From contig CP141893.1 in NCBI GenBank assembly GCA_036871055.1, positions 3,162,001 to 3,226,000 on the forward strand: DNA of 64,000 bases, written 5' to 3'. Shown piece after piece: positions 19,656 to 28,697 of this stretch (position 1 is its first letter; each line of letters starts with the position of its first letter). The notes under the pieces were generated by a model. It had not been told where the DNA came from. It did no database searches and saw only the letters and a program-made list of their open reading frames with translations. The DNA comes from Bisbaumannia sp015645095 (GTDB taxonomy: Bacteria > Pseudomonadota > Gammaproteobacteria > Pseudomonadales > Halomonadaceae). The position numbers were made by a program, and so were the translations under genes.

Positions 19656-20167
19656 GGGTCACCGCCAGCATCGGCAGCAATATCGACCGCGATCACCATG
19701 TGCATCGCTGCCTGGACGCCCTGGCGGAGGCCTTCGGCGAGCTCGAGATCTCGCGGGTCTTCGACAGCGAGCCGGTGGGCTTTGAGGATGGCCGCAACTT
19801 CTACAACCTGGTGGTGGCCTTCGAGAGCGACGCCTCGGTGGGCGAGCTGCAGGCCTGGTGCAAGCGCCTGGAGTTCGCCCATGGGCGGCGCAAGGACAGC
19901 CCCAAGTTCAGCCCCCGCACCCTGGATATCGACCTACTGACGGTGGGCGAGCTGACCGGCATGCAGGATGGCGTGGCCCTGCCCCGGGACGAGATCCTCC
20001 ACCACGCCTTCGTGCTCTGGCCCCTGGCGGAGCTGCTGCCCGAGGCACGCCACCCCCTGGATGGCCGGCGTTACGACGAACTCTGGGCCGCCTTCGACAA
20101 GCGCGACCAGACCCTGCGCCCGGTGGAGTTTACCTGGCAGGGGCGGCGAATCTCCTGGCCGGATTAG
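19652..20167 (+). CDS. folK: 2-amino-4-hydroxy-6-hydroxymethyldihydropteridine pyrophosphokinase
   Basis: A 171-residue HPPK that transfers pyrophosphate from ATP to the product of FolB. SIGSNIDRDHHV opens the fold, and the ATP/Mg motif SPRTLDIDLL is near residues 89-98. Slightly atypical for HPPK in the segment around residue 60, but all landmarks are present. Second gene of the folB-folK pair. Confidence 0.92.
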   Translation: MRVTASIGSNIDRDHHVHRCLDALAEAFGELEISRVFDSEPVGFEDGRNFYNLVVAFESDASVGELQAWCKRLEFAHGRRKDSPKFSPRTLDIDLLTVGELTGMQDGVALPRDEILHHAFVLWPLAELLPEARHPLDGRRYDELWAAFDKRDQTLRPVEFTWQGRRISWPD

Positions 20168-20212
20168 ATCTGAACCCTAAGACGGTGGCTTTTTCATGGG
20201 TCGCAGCAGCAG

Positions 20213-20254
20213 GGCGCCTGTGGCGCCAATCGCTCAGCGGAGCTGAGCTCCCAC
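20213..20254 (-). repeat. REP-like element, copy 7
   Basis: On the minus strand: GTGGGAG, CTCAGC-TCC-GCTGAG, CGATTGGCGCC-ACA-GGCGCC. It is nearly identical to copy 4, except that a G-C pair in the first stem has become A-T on both sides, a compensatory change. Confidence 0.75.
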
Positions 20255-20335
20255 AAAACCCTCTGTGACGGCTTGGGGGAAGCAACATAGCATCTCCCAC
20301 AAGATCAACCACCTCCGCGGCAGCGCCCTTCCGGT

Positions 20336-21490
20336 TCAGGGCGTCGACTCTCCCGCCTCGCCGGCCAGGGCCGCGGCGATCGCCTCGTGACGGCGGCGGG
20401 CCAGGGCCTCGCCCAGGGCCTTGCCCTTGAAACCCTCCTCCATCAGCGCCCGGGGCACCACCTGCCCGGCCAGGCGCCAGGCCAGCGACAGGTCGGTGGC
20501 CAGCTCGGCATTCTCCAGGCTGACCAGCGACAGCAGCGGCGGCACCCGCTCCGGGCGGCGCCAGGCATCGACCCCATTCAGCCAGGCCAGCACGGCATCC
20601 GCGCTGGGGGGCGCCGCCTCGGCGCCCTGCCATAGGGCGCGCGTCAGGGCCACCTGGCGGGCCAGGGCCGCATAGGCCTTGGGCAGGCGCAGCCGCTCGC
20701 CGAGCCGCGTCCGCTCGTTGTCGTCCAGGTGCTCGACGAGGCGCGCCCAGCGCCACTGACGAGCCTCGGCATCGTCTTCCGGCAGGCACGGCAGGCGATC
20801 CAGGGCGGCGTCCAGGGCCGCTTCGTCGGCGGCCAGCTCCGGCCACCACACGGCCAGGGCGCCGCACTCCTGCAGGGCCTGGAAGTAGGCCTCCGGGTGG
20901 GGCTCGTCCAGGGCCTTCTCGGTCTCCACCCAGACCCGCTCCGCCACCAGGTGCGCCAGCTCGCCTTCCGCCACCAGCCGGGCCATCAGCGTCCGGGTCT
21001 CCTCGGCGATGGTGAAGCCCAGGCCGCAGTAGCGGGCCAGGAAGCGCGCCGTGCGCAGCACCCGCAGCGGGTCCTCGACGAAGGCCGGCGAGACATGCCG
21101 CAGGATGCGCGCCTCGAGATCCGCCAGGCCGCCGTAGGGGTCCACCAGGCGCCCGTCCGGTGCTTCGGCCATGGCATTGATGGTCAGGTCGCGGCGCGCC
21201 AGGTCCTCCTCCAGGGGAACCTCGGGGCTGGCATGCACCACGAAGCCGGTGTAGCCGTGGCCGGCCTTGCGCTCGGTGCGGGCCAGGGCGTACTCCTCAT
21301 GGGTCTCGGGGTGCAGGAAGACCGGGAAGTCGCGCCCCACCGGCTTGAAGCCGCGTCGGCGCATCGCCTCGGGGGTCGCCCCCACCACCACCCAGTCGCG
21401 GTCGGCGACCGGCCAGCCCAGGCGGGCGTCACGCACCGCTCCGCCCACGCAGTAGACCTCGAGGCCCACGAGACAGGGATCGTCGCTCAC
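20336..21490 (-). CDS. cca: CCA-adding tRNA nucleotidyltransferase (no HD domain)
   Basis: A 384-residue class II nucleotidyltransferase that builds or repairs the 3' CCA of tRNA. The nucleotidyl-transfer core reads VYCVGGAVRDARLGWPVADRDWVVVG, with GGAVRD and the DxD of the DRD segment; the nucleotide-choosing region includes EDPLRVLRTARFLARYCGL. The C-terminal region where the E. coli enzyme has an HD phosphohydrolase motif here reads RWARLVEHLDDNE, without the HD pair, and the protein is shorter. Start overlaps the glpE... reading order is cca then, downstream, a REP. Start codon overlaps the glpE stop by 4 bp. Confidence 0.92.
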   Translation of the reverse strand: MSDDPCLVGLEVYCVGGAVRDARLGWPVADRDWVVVGATPEAMRRRGFKPVGRDFPVFLHPETHEEYALARTERKAGHGYTGFVVHASPEVPLEEDLARRDLTINAMAEAPDGRLVDPYGGLADLEARILRHVSPAFVEDPLRVLRTARFLARYCGLGFTIAEETRTLMARLVAEGELAHLVAERVWVETEKALDEPHPEAYFQALQECGALAVWWPELAADEAALDAALDRLPCLPEDDAEARQWRWARLVEHLDDNERTRLGERLRLPKAYAALARQVALTRALWQGAEAAPPSADAVLAWLNGVDAWRRPERVPPLLSLVSLENAELATDLSLAWRLAGQVVPRALMEEGFKGKALGEALARRRHEAIAAALAGEAGESTP

Positions 21491-21822
21491 CCCTGGCGCT
21501 CCACCCGCTCGGGATGCCGAGCGACCCAGTCGCCGAAGCCCCCGTCCAGGCTATAGACCCGGTCGTAGCCCTGGCCGCCCAGCCAGGCGGCGGCCTGCTG
21601 GCTGGAGTTGCCGTGGTAGCAGACCACCACCAGGGGGCGCTCCCTGGGGGCCTCCTCCAGCAGCGCCGCCACGCTGGTGTTGTCCAGGTGGCGACTGCCG
21701 GGAATATGGCCCTGGGAAAAGCTCAGGGGATCGCGGATATCGACCAGGGTCAGGGGGGCCTGGTCGGCCAGCCAGCCGGCCAGGGTGTCCACGTCGAGGT
21801 GCTCGAAGGGGGCTTGGTTCAT
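21487..21822 (-). CDS. glpE: thiosulfate sulfurtransferase GlpE (rhodanese)
   Basis: A 111-residue single-domain rhodanese that passes sulfur from thiosulfate to cyanide or thiols. The active-site loop is CYHGNSS near residue 63, the GlpE form. It begins with the usual FEHLDVDTLAGWL-like stretch. Cytoplasmic, no signal peptide. It is sandwiched between apaH and cca, all on the minus strand with small gaps or overlap. Confidence 0.93.
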   Translation of the reverse strand: MNQAPFEHLDVDTLAGWLADQAPLTLVDIRDPLSFSQGHIPGSRHLDNTSVAALLEEAPRERPLVVVCYHGNSSQQAAAWLGGQGYDRVYSLDGGFGDWVARHPERVERQG

Positions 21823-21848
21823 GGTGGCTCCGGGAATCGGGGGAAAGA

Positions 21849-22658
21849 TCAGCGCTGGCGACTGGGCACGCTATGTCGCTCGCCGCTCGTCAGGTCGAGG
21901 GCGGTGAGGCGTCCGCCCCAGACACAGCCGGTGTCGAGGGCCTGGGCGTCGACGCGGCTGGTCGGCGTCTGGCCCTCCAGGGCCGCCCAGTGGCCGAAGA
22001 GGATACGCGGCGCGTCCGGCCGCGGGTACTGGAACCAGGGGGCGAAGCCCGGCGGCGCCGAGTCGAGGCCCTCCTTGGCGGAGAAGTCGAGGCAGCCCTC
22101 GGCATCGATGAAACGCATGCGGGTCAGGGTGTTGACGATCAGCCGCAGCCGATCGATGCCCGCCAGGTCGTCGCGCCAGCAGGCCGGGCGGTTGCCGTAC
22201 ATGTCGCGCAGGAAGGCGCCGCCGGCCTCGCCGGTGAGGGCCCCGGCCACCTCATCGGCCAGGGCCTCGGCCTGGGCCAGGGACCAGTGGGGCGGCAGGC
22301 CGGCATGGGTCATGACGTCCTCGCCGTCGCGCACCAGCAGCGGCCGGGACTGCAGCCAGTCGAGCAGCGCCTCGCGGTCCGGGGCCTCGAGGATCGCGTC
22401 CAGGGTGTCGCTGCGCTTGAGCCCGGCATCGCCCCGGGCCACCGCCAGCAGGTGCAGGTCATGGTTGCCCAGCACCACCCGGGCGGCCTCGCCCAGGGCG
22501 GCCACCTCGCGCAGGCAGGCCAGGGAGCCGGGACCGCGGTTGACCAGATCGCCGGCCAGCCATAGCCGGTCGCGGCGCGGGTCGAAGGAGAGGCGCTCCA
22601 GCAGGGCGACGAATTCGCCGTGGCAGCCCTGGAGATCGCCGATGGCGTAGGTGGTCAT
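21849..22658 (-). CDS. apaH: bis(5'-nucleosyl)-tetraphosphatase, symmetrical
   Basis: A 269-residue metallophosphatase that splits Ap4A into two ADP and, in E. coli, decaps Np4-capped RNA. The metal motifs are in order: GDLQGCHGEF (residue 7), GDLVNRGPGS (about 36), GNHDLHLLA (about 65). Located directly after apaG and rsmA, as in E. coli. Confidence 0.95.
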   Translation of the reverse strand: MTTYAIGDLQGCHGEFVALLERLSFDPRRDRLWLAGDLVNRGPGSLACLREVAALGEAARVVLGNHDLHLLAVARGDAGLKRSDTLDAILEAPDREALLDWLQSRPLLVRDGEDVMTHAGLPPHWSLAQAEALADEVAGALTGEAGGAFLRDMYGNRPACWRDDLAGIDRLRLIVNTLTRMRFIDAEGCLDFSAKEGLDSAPPGFAPWFQYPRPDAPRILFGHWAALEGQTPTSRVDAQALDTGCVWGGRLTALDLTSGERHSVPSRQR

Positions 22659-22679
22659 GGTGACTCCTGGCGTCGGGAT

Positions 22680-23075
22680 TCAGTGGACCTGGTTGGGGCC
22701 GGCCAGCCGGAAGGGCGCGATGGGCACCTCGAAGTGGGTCTGGGAGGCGGTCTCGATGCAGGTGTAGGCCCCCTCCATCACCCCCACCGGGCCATCCAGC
22801 ACCGCCCGGCTGGTGTAACGGAAGGTCTGGCCGGGGCCGATCAGCGGCTGCTTGCCCACCACCCCCTTGCCGCGCACCTCCTGGACCTTGCCGCTGCCCT
22901 GGGTAATCTTCCAGTGGCGGGCCAGCAGCTGCACGCTCTGCCGGGAGTGGTTGTGCACGGTGACGGTGTAGCTGAACACATAGCGCTGCTCCGTCGGCGA
23001 CGACTCCTCCGCCTGGAACTCGGGTTGCACGTCGATACGAATGGCCGGTGACTCGCTCTCGCCCATGGGTTTCAA
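22680..23075 (-). CDS. apaG: ApaG protein (Co2+/Mg2+ efflux protein family)
   Basis: A 131-residue single fibronectin-like domain protein of unknown exact role. The family stretch is RYVFSYTVTVHNHS ... LLARHWKITQGSGKVQEVRG, and VMEGAYTC near the end. The ATG at 23075 overlaps the rsmA stop by 4 bp; the ATG at 23066 is an equally possible start. Lies between rsmA and apaH as in other gammaproteobacteria. Confidence 0.92.
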   Translation of the reverse strand: MKPMGESESPAIRIDVQPEFQAEESSPTEQRYVFSYTVTVHNHSRQSVQLLARHWKITQGSGKVQEVRGKGVVGKQPLIGPGQTFRYTSRAVLDGPVGVMEGAYTCIETASQTHFEVPIAPFRLAGPNQVH

Positions 23076-23875
23076 ACGCCCTCCTCGGCCAGGCTGTTGG
23101 CGATACGCACGAACTCCTCGACGCTCAGGGTCTGAGGGCGGCGGCCCGGGTCGATGCCCAGCTCGACCAACGCCTCGGCACTGATGCGCCCCTTGAGGTT
23201 GTTGCGCAGCGTCTTGCGGCGCTGGCCGAAGGCCTCGCGCACCAGGTCGAAGAGCAGCGCCTCGTCCTTGGCGGGGTGCGGCAGGTGCTCATGGGGCATC
23301 AGGCGCACGATGGCGGAGTCCACCTTGGGCCGCGGCACGAAGGCCTCCGGCGGCACCACGAACAGCGAATCGACCCGGCAGTGGTACTGGGCCATCACCG
23401 AGAGGCGTCCCCAGTCGGCGGTGTCGGGGGCCGCGGCCAGGCGCTCCACCACCTCCTTCTGGAGCATGAAGTGCATGTCGGCGATGGCGTCGCCGGCCCC
23501 CAGCAGGTGCACGATCAAGGGCGTGGAGATGTTGTAGGGCAGGTTACCCACCACCCGCAGCGCCTCGCCCTCGCCGCGCAGGGCGCGGAAGTCGAACTTG
23601 AGGGCGTCGCCCTCGTGGATCACGAAGTCGGGGTAGTTGAAGAACTGCACCCGCAGCCCGGGAATCAGGTCGCGATCCAGCTCGATCACCTCCAGGGCGC
23701 CGGCGGCCTCCAGCAGGGGCCCGGTCAGCGCCCCCTGGCCGGGGCCGATCTCCAACAGGCGCTCCCCGGGACGCGGGCCGATGGCGCGGACGATCCGCGA
23801 GATGATGCCGGCATCGCGCAGGAAGTTCTGCCCGAAACGTTTACGGGCCCGGTGCGTCGGGGGTCGAGATGACAT
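23072..23875 (-). CDS. rsmA: 16S rRNA (adenine1518/1519-N6)-dimethyltransferase
   Basis: A 267-residue methyltransferase (KsgA) that dimethylates two adjacent adenines in helix 45 of 16S rRNA, a late step of small-subunit assembly. It opens RKRFGQNFLRD, has the SAM loop LEIGPGQGALT near residue 41, and the catalytic motif VVGNLPYNIS near residue 112. First of rsmA-apaG-apaH, 41 bp after pdxA. Confidence 0.96.
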   Translation of the reverse strand: MSSRPPTHRARKRFGQNFLRDAGIISRIVRAIGPRPGERLLEIGPGQGALTGPLLEAAGALEVIELDRDLIPGLRVQFFNYPDFVIHEGDALKFDFRALRGEGEALRVVGNLPYNISTPLIVHLLGAGDAIADMHFMLQKEVVERLAAAPDTADWGRLSVMAQYHCRVDSLFVVPPEAFVPRPKVDSAIVRLMPHEHLPHPAKDEALLFDLVREAFGQRRKTLRNNLKGRISAEALVELGIDPGRRPQTLSVEEFVRIANSLAEEGV

Positions 23876-23916
23876 GCGCTATAGGATCCTTTGCTGCAAG
23901 AAGAGTCGCTGACGGC

Positions 23917-24957
23917 TCAGGGCGTGGCACGGGCCGCGGCCATCTCCGCCGCCAGGGCCAGGGCCACCCGCAGGCTGCCCGGGTCGGCCCGGCCGCTGCC
24001 GGCCAGGTCCAGGGCGGTGCCGTGATCCACCGAGGTGCGCACCAGCGGCAGGCCCAGGGTGATATTGGCGCCGCGGCCGAAGCCGGCGTACTTGAGCACC
24101 GCCAGTCCCTGATCATGATACATGGCCAGCACCGCATCGGCCCCCTCGAGATGCCGCGGCGTGAAGAGGGTGTCCGCCGGCAGCGGACCCACCAGGTCGA
24201 GCCCCTCGTCGCGCAGCGCCGCCAGGGTCGGGCCGATCACCTCGATCTCCTCGCGGCCCAGGTGGCCCTCCTCGCCGGCGTGGGGGTTGAGGCCGCAGAC
24301 CAGGATGCGTGGCTTGGCGAGGCCGAAGTCGCGGCGCAGGCCCGCCTCCAGGCGCCGCAGCACCCGGGTCAGTCCCTCGGCGGTGATGGCATCGGGCACC
24401 TGGCGCAGGGGCAGATGGGTGGTGGCCAGGGCCACCCGCAGCGGGCAGCGAGCCTGACCCAGCACCCGGCCGTGCAGGGCGGCGTCGGTGGCCAGCATCA
24501 TCACCACCTCGTCGACGCCGCAGGCGTCGCGCAGGTACTCGGTGTGACCGGTGAAGCCGGGGTGACCGCCCTCGATGATCGCCCCCTTGTGCAGGGGCGC
24601 GGTGACCATGGCCTGGGCGCGACCGTCGCGGCAGGCGGCGATGGCCAGGTCGAGGGTCGCCAGCACATAGTCGGCGTTGGCGGGATCGACCCGCCCCGGG
24701 GTCACCGGCGCCGCCAGGGGCACCGGCCAGACGGCGAGCTCGCCGGCCACCCGGGGCCCCGGCGCCTCACTCGGCGCCAGCTCGCGGATGCGCAGCTCGA
24801 GGCCCAGCAGGCGGGCCCGCTCGGCGAGCAGGGCCGGGTCGCCGATGGCCACCAGGCGCCCCGGCAGGGGCGCGGGATCGGCGGCCAGCAGCACCGTCAG
24901 GTCGGGGCCGATGCCGGCGGGCTCGCCGCTGGTCAGGGCCAGGAGGGGCGCGACCAT
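23917..24957 (-). CDS. pdxA: 4-hydroxythreonine-4-phosphate dehydrogenase
   Basis: A 346-residue NAD-dependent enzyme of pyridoxal phosphate synthesis. The metal-binding histidines are in the segments GGHPGFTGHTEYL (about residue 158), NPHAGEEGHLG (about 223) and AMYHDQGLAVLKY (about 279). Length is slightly above average. The surA stop lies 2 bp before its start, so it is translated from the surA message; this surA-pdxA-rsmA order is conserved. Confidence 0.95.
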   Translation of the reverse strand: MVAPLLALTSGEPAGIGPDLTVLLAADPAPLPGRLVAIGDPALLAERARLLGLELRIRELAPSEAPGPRVAGELAVWPVPLAAPVTPGRVDPANADYVLATLDLAIAACRDGRAQAMVTAPLHKGAIIEGGHPGFTGHTEYLRDACGVDEVVMMLATDAALHGRVLGQARCPLRVALATTHLPLRQVPDAITAEGLTRVLRRLEAGLRRDFGLAKPRILVCGLNPHAGEEGHLGREEIEVIGPTLAALRDEGLDLVGPLPADTLFTPRHLEGADAVLAMYHDQGLAVLKYAGFGRGANITLGLPLVRTSVDHGTALDLAGSGRADPGSLRVALALAAEMAAARATP

Positions 24958-24959
24958 GG

Positions 24960-25967
24960 TCAGAGCCGGATATCGACGAAGGCCTGGCTACGCAGCTCCT
25001 GCAGCCAGGTCTCGATCTCCTCGTTGACCTTGCGCTGGAAGAGCCGCTCCTGGGCCTGCTGACGCTGGGCCTCGGCGGGCATGGCCTGCCCCCCCTGGCG
25101 ATCGACCAGCTTGACCAGATGGAAGCCGCTGGGGCTGCGCAGCGGCTCGCTGACCTCGCCCACGGCGAGGGTCGGCACCAGGTCGACGAAAATGGTCGGC
25201 AGCTCGCCGGCGGTGCGCCAGCCCAGGTCGCCGCCTTCCAGGGCCTGGCCACCGTCGGAATGGGCCGCGGCCAGGGCGCCGAAATCGGCACCGGCGGCCA
25301 GCTCATCGGCCAGGCGGCGTACCCTCTGCTGGGCCTCCTGCACCTGCTGGCTGCTCGGCGAGCGCGGCAGGGCCACCAGGATATGCCCCAGGCGGTAGCG
25401 GGCATCGCCGGCCTCGCCCTGCTGGGCCAGGAAGCGCTCCACCTCGCGTTCGCTGATGGTGATGCGGTTGGCCACCTGGCGCTGGATCAGCTCGCGGGTC
25501 AGGAGCTCGCGGCGGATATCCTCGCGCACCAGGGCCAGGCTGAGGCCATCGGCCTCCAGGGCGTCGGCGAACTGCTCGAGGCTCATGCCATTGCTCTCGG
25601 CCACGCTGCGCACGGCCCGGTTGAGCTCGGTGTCATCGACGCTGAGGTTGGCCTCCTCGGCCCGCTGCAGCTGCAGCTCCTCGACGATCATGCGCTCCAG
25701 CACCTGGGCACGCAGCTCCTGGTCGGAGGGCGCCTGGATGCCACGCCCGGCCAGCTGGCTACGCACCTGGGCCAGGCGCGCGTCCAGTTCGCTGGCCATG
25801 ATGGCGCCCTGGTTGACCACCGCCACGATGCGATCCAGCGCCTGGCGCTCGAAGGGCTGCCCCCGGAACTCGCCCTGGCCCTGGAATTGACTCTGGGCCT
25901 GGGCCGCCAGGGGCAGGGCCAGCAGCGACAGCACCACGGCCAGGCTGGCGGAGAAACGACTGCGCAT
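24960..25967 (-). CDS. surA: periplasmic chaperone / peptidyl-prolyl isomerase SurA (single parvulin domain)
   Basis: A 335-residue periplasmic chaperone for outer-membrane proteins. Signal peptide MRSRFSASLAVVLSLLALPL ending AAQAQ; then the SurA N-terminal helical domain (DRIVAVVNQGAIMASELDAR). Only one parvulin domain follows (RYRLGHILVALP to GFHLVKLVDR), whereas E. coli SurA (428 residues) has two. The ATG at 25967 has GAGGT 5 nt upstream; an ATG at 25997 also has AAGGAAG, so the longer form is not excluded. Lies between lptD, whose product it helps fold, and pdxA. Confidence 0.92.
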   Translation of the reverse strand: MRSRFSASLAVVLSLLALPLAAQAQSQFQGQGEFRGQPFERQALDRIVAVVNQGAIMASELDARLAQVRSQLAGRGIQAPSDQELRAQVLERMIVEELQLQRAEEANLSVDDTELNRAVRSVAESNGMSLEQFADALEADGLSLALVREDIRRELLTRELIQRQVANRITISEREVERFLAQQGEAGDARYRLGHILVALPRSPSSQQVQEAQQRVRRLADELAAGADFGALAAAHSDGGQALEGGDLGWRTAGELPTIFVDLVPTLAVGEVSEPLRSPSGFHLVKLVDRQGGQAMPAEAQRQQAQERLFQRKVNEEIETWLQELRSQAFVDIRL

Positions 25968-26026
25968 AACTACCTCGTTGATTGTCTTGATCATCAAAAT
26001 TCACTTCCTTGGGGCCCGTCGGATCC

Positions 26027-28465
26027 TCACAGGGCCGCCGGGCGGTAACCCGGAATGGTCCGCTCGAAGTAATCGCCGGCATCGCCGCCCACGCCACCGA
26101 GCCCCTTGAGCACGAAGCGCAGGAAGAGCCCCCGGTCGTTGAAGTCGTCGGCCAGGATCCCGGTGTCATTGTCATCCACCCACTCCCGCCATACCAGCTG
26201 CACGCCGTAGCAGCAGTCGTTCCACTGCACCCCGGCGAGCTGTTCCAGGAAGCGGTCGTTGGTGTTGTCGTAGAGCAGCCGCCCGATCAGGTCGACCCGG
26301 GCATTGGCCCGCCAGGCGAAGGAGAGGTCGAACTCCTCGCGATCGAAGTTGCGGAAGGCGTCATCGCCCACCTCCACCGACGGGTCGAAGCCTTGGAGCT
26401 CCCAACGGTAGCCAAGGTTCACCACATGGCCGCGGGGATCACGGTACTGGAGCCCGGCGGCGGCCCGCTCGGTGCGCTCCAGGTGGTCGTCGTAGAGGAT
26501 CTCGTAGTGGCTGGACCAGCGGGCGCCATGCCGCCAGTCGGCGCGGGCCACCAGGGGCGAGCGATCGCGGGTGGCGTTGTAGAAGCGCTGGAAGTCCGCT
26601 TCCGGGGGCAGGGTGTCCGGGTCGCCATTCAGGTCGATATGGCGATCCTCGAAGTAGAGGGCCTGGCCCAGGTGCAGGCCGAGGCGTTCGCGGCCGCTGG
26701 CATCCTCCAGCAGGCGACTGCTCAGCCCATAGGAGAGGCGGTTGAGGTCACCGACCCGGTCGGCCCCGGAGAAGCGGTAGGGGGACCACAGCTGCTGCCA
26801 GGAGAAGGCTCGCTCGCTGGCGTCGAAATCGGGCAGTTCGCGCTGATCCCGGGCCGGCACATAGGCGTAGTTGAGGCGCGGCTCCAGGGTCTGGCGATGG
26901 TCCGCCCCCCCCAGGGTCAGGGGACGCTCGAAGACCAGGCCGCCATCCACCGAGAACACCGGCAGGCTGCGCTCGGGCCGGCGGTCACGGTCGGTGATCC
27001 GGTCGCCGTAGTCCAGGTCATAGGCGGTATGCAGCCACTCCAGGCGCGGCTCCAGGTGCCCCCAGCTGTCGTCGAAGCGCCAGCCCAGGGCCGGCGAGAG
27101 GTGCAGCCGGGTCCCCACCGCGGCTTCGCGCTCCAGGGACTGGGGAAGGCTCGTCTCGTCGATATCCCGCCAGAAGTAGGTGAGGTTGGAGCGCCACTGC
27201 TGGTAGAAACCCTGCTGCTGCCAGCGGGCATCGGCGGTCAGGCTGGGCAGGCGATAGAAGGGCTTGTCGCGATCCGCCAGCGGCTCGTCGAGGCGCTGGA
27301 AACCCTGGGCACGGGCCTCCAGGCGCCACACCGGTCCGCGGTAATCGAGGCGCGCCAGGCGCGGCATATAGGTGGTGGTACGCTCGCCGAAGTCGCCACC
27401 AAAATCGTCGAAGTAGCGGCCATCGCTGGCGGCGCCATAGCGCAGCTGATAGCCCAGGCGCTCGGAGAAGCGGCCCTGGTGGCGGTAGTCCACATACCAG
27501 CGATCCTCGCCCTCGAAGCGCCGCCCGGCGCTGCCCGCCGGGCCGCTGCCGCCATCGTCGTGACGCAGGTAGGCGCCGTCGAGCTGACCGGCGTCGCTGG
27601 GATGGAGGTAGCGATACTGGCCGCCGAGCAGCAGGCCCCGATCGCTGATCCAGCGCGGCGTGATGGTGGCATCCCGGTTGGGGGCGATATTCCAGTAGAA
27701 GGGCTGGGCATAGTCGACCCCGTCGCCGGAGACGCTCAGGGTCGGCCACAGGAAGCCGGTATGGCGGCGATCATCGATGGGAAAGCGCACCCAGGGCCAG
27801 TAGAAGACCGGCACCCGGCCCACCTCCAGGCGGGCATGGCGGGCGGTACCGAAGCCACTGGCCTGATCCAGCACCAGGTCGCCGGTGACCAGGCGCCACA
27901 GCTCGCTGCCGGGCTCGCAGCTGGTAAAGCTCGCCGAGGCCAGGCGAAAGCGGCCATCGGCCAGGCGCTCGAGGCGCTGGGCGCCCCCCCGCAGGTGCTG
28001 CTCGTGGGCCACATAGTGGGCCCGCTCGATGGTCGCGGCATCGTCCGTCAGGGAGAGTTCGCCGGCCTCGCCACGCACCAGCAGGCCGGTATCGCGCAGC
28101 GCCAGGGGGCCGTCCGCCAGGGCCCGGTCACGCTCGGCGGTGACCCGCACCCGGGGCGACTCCAGCTGGCTGGTGCCGCGCCGCAGCACCACTTCGCCGC
28201 CGAGGATCACCTCGCCATCCTCACCGTAGCTGGCCTGCTCCGACTCCCCCACCACTTCCTCCGGCGTGGCACCGGCGGGCAGGCGATAGTCGGGAACCAG
28301 GTAGCGCCCCCGGCAGAGGGCGTCGGCGGGGCGCTGATCCCCCCAGGGGTGCCAATCGAGCTGGCTGGCCGCCAGCGGCTCGGGCGGGGCCGCCTGAGCA
28401 ATGCCCCCCAGGGAGGCGGCGCCAATCAGGCTAGCCAGGGCAGTCCGGGTGAATCGCTTGCCCAT
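26027..28465 (-). CDS. lptD: LPS-assembly protein LptD
   Basis: An 812-residue outer-membrane beta-barrel that inserts lipopolysaccharide into the outer leaflet with LptE. Signal peptide (MGKRFTRTALASLIGAASLG), then an OstA/LptA-like periplasmic domain (residues about 70-200), then the barrel. Four cysteines match the disulfide set of E. coli LptD: one near residue 46 (ADALCRGRY), one near 190 (SFTSCEPGS) and the adjacent pair in QWNDCCYG near the end. Divergent from amgK across 232 bp. Confidence 0.95.
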   Translation of the reverse strand: MGKRFTRTALASLIGAASLGGIAQAAPPEPLAASQLDWHPWGDQRPADALCRGRYLVPDYRLPAGATPEEVVGESEQASYGEDGEVILGGEVVLRRGTSQLESPRVRVTAERDRALADGPLALRDTGLLVRGEAGELSLTDDAATIERAHYVAHEQHLRGGAQRLERLADGRFRLASASFTSCEPGSELWRLVTGDLVLDQASGFGTARHARLEVGRVPVFYWPWVRFPIDDRRHTGFLWPTLSVSGDGVDYAQPFYWNIAPNRDATITPRWISDRGLLLGGQYRYLHPSDAGQLDGAYLRHDDGGSGPAGSAGRRFEGEDRWYVDYRHQGRFSERLGYQLRYGAASDGRYFDDFGGDFGERTTTYMPRLARLDYRGPVWRLEARAQGFQRLDEPLADRDKPFYRLPSLTADARWQQQGFYQQWRSNLTYFWRDIDETSLPQSLEREAAVGTRLHLSPALGWRFDDSWGHLEPRLEWLHTAYDLDYGDRITDRDRRPERSLPVFSVDGGLVFERPLTLGGADHRQTLEPRLNYAYVPARDQRELPDFDASERAFSWQQLWSPYRFSGADRVGDLNRLSYGLSSRLLEDASGRERLGLHLGQALYFEDRHIDLNGDPDTLPPEADFQRFYNATRDRSPLVARADWRHGARWSSHYEILYDDHLERTERAAAGLQYRDPRGHVVNLGYRWELQGFDPSVEVGDDAFRNFDREEFDLSFAWRANARVDLIGRLLYDNTNDRFLEQLAGVQWNDCCYGVQLVWREWVDDNDTGILADDFNDRGLFLRFVLKGLGGVGGDAGDYFERTIPGYRPAAL

Positions 28466-28697
28466 CGTCGTCGGTGTCCTTGGCGAATGAAATCGGTATT
28501 ATACAGCGCGTATTTCGGCTCTGCTGCGCGGGAGTCACGCCCGGAGCGTGAAGAGCCGCCAGGAGCGGCTCGGCGGTCCGACGCCGGGCCCGTCTCGCGC
28601 AAGCAGCGCCCAGCATGCGGCGCCGTCCCCAAGGCGTCAACTTCGCCGCCACGATCTCGCCGTCCGAGGGACGAGCGCCCGCCAGCAAGGAGTTTCT

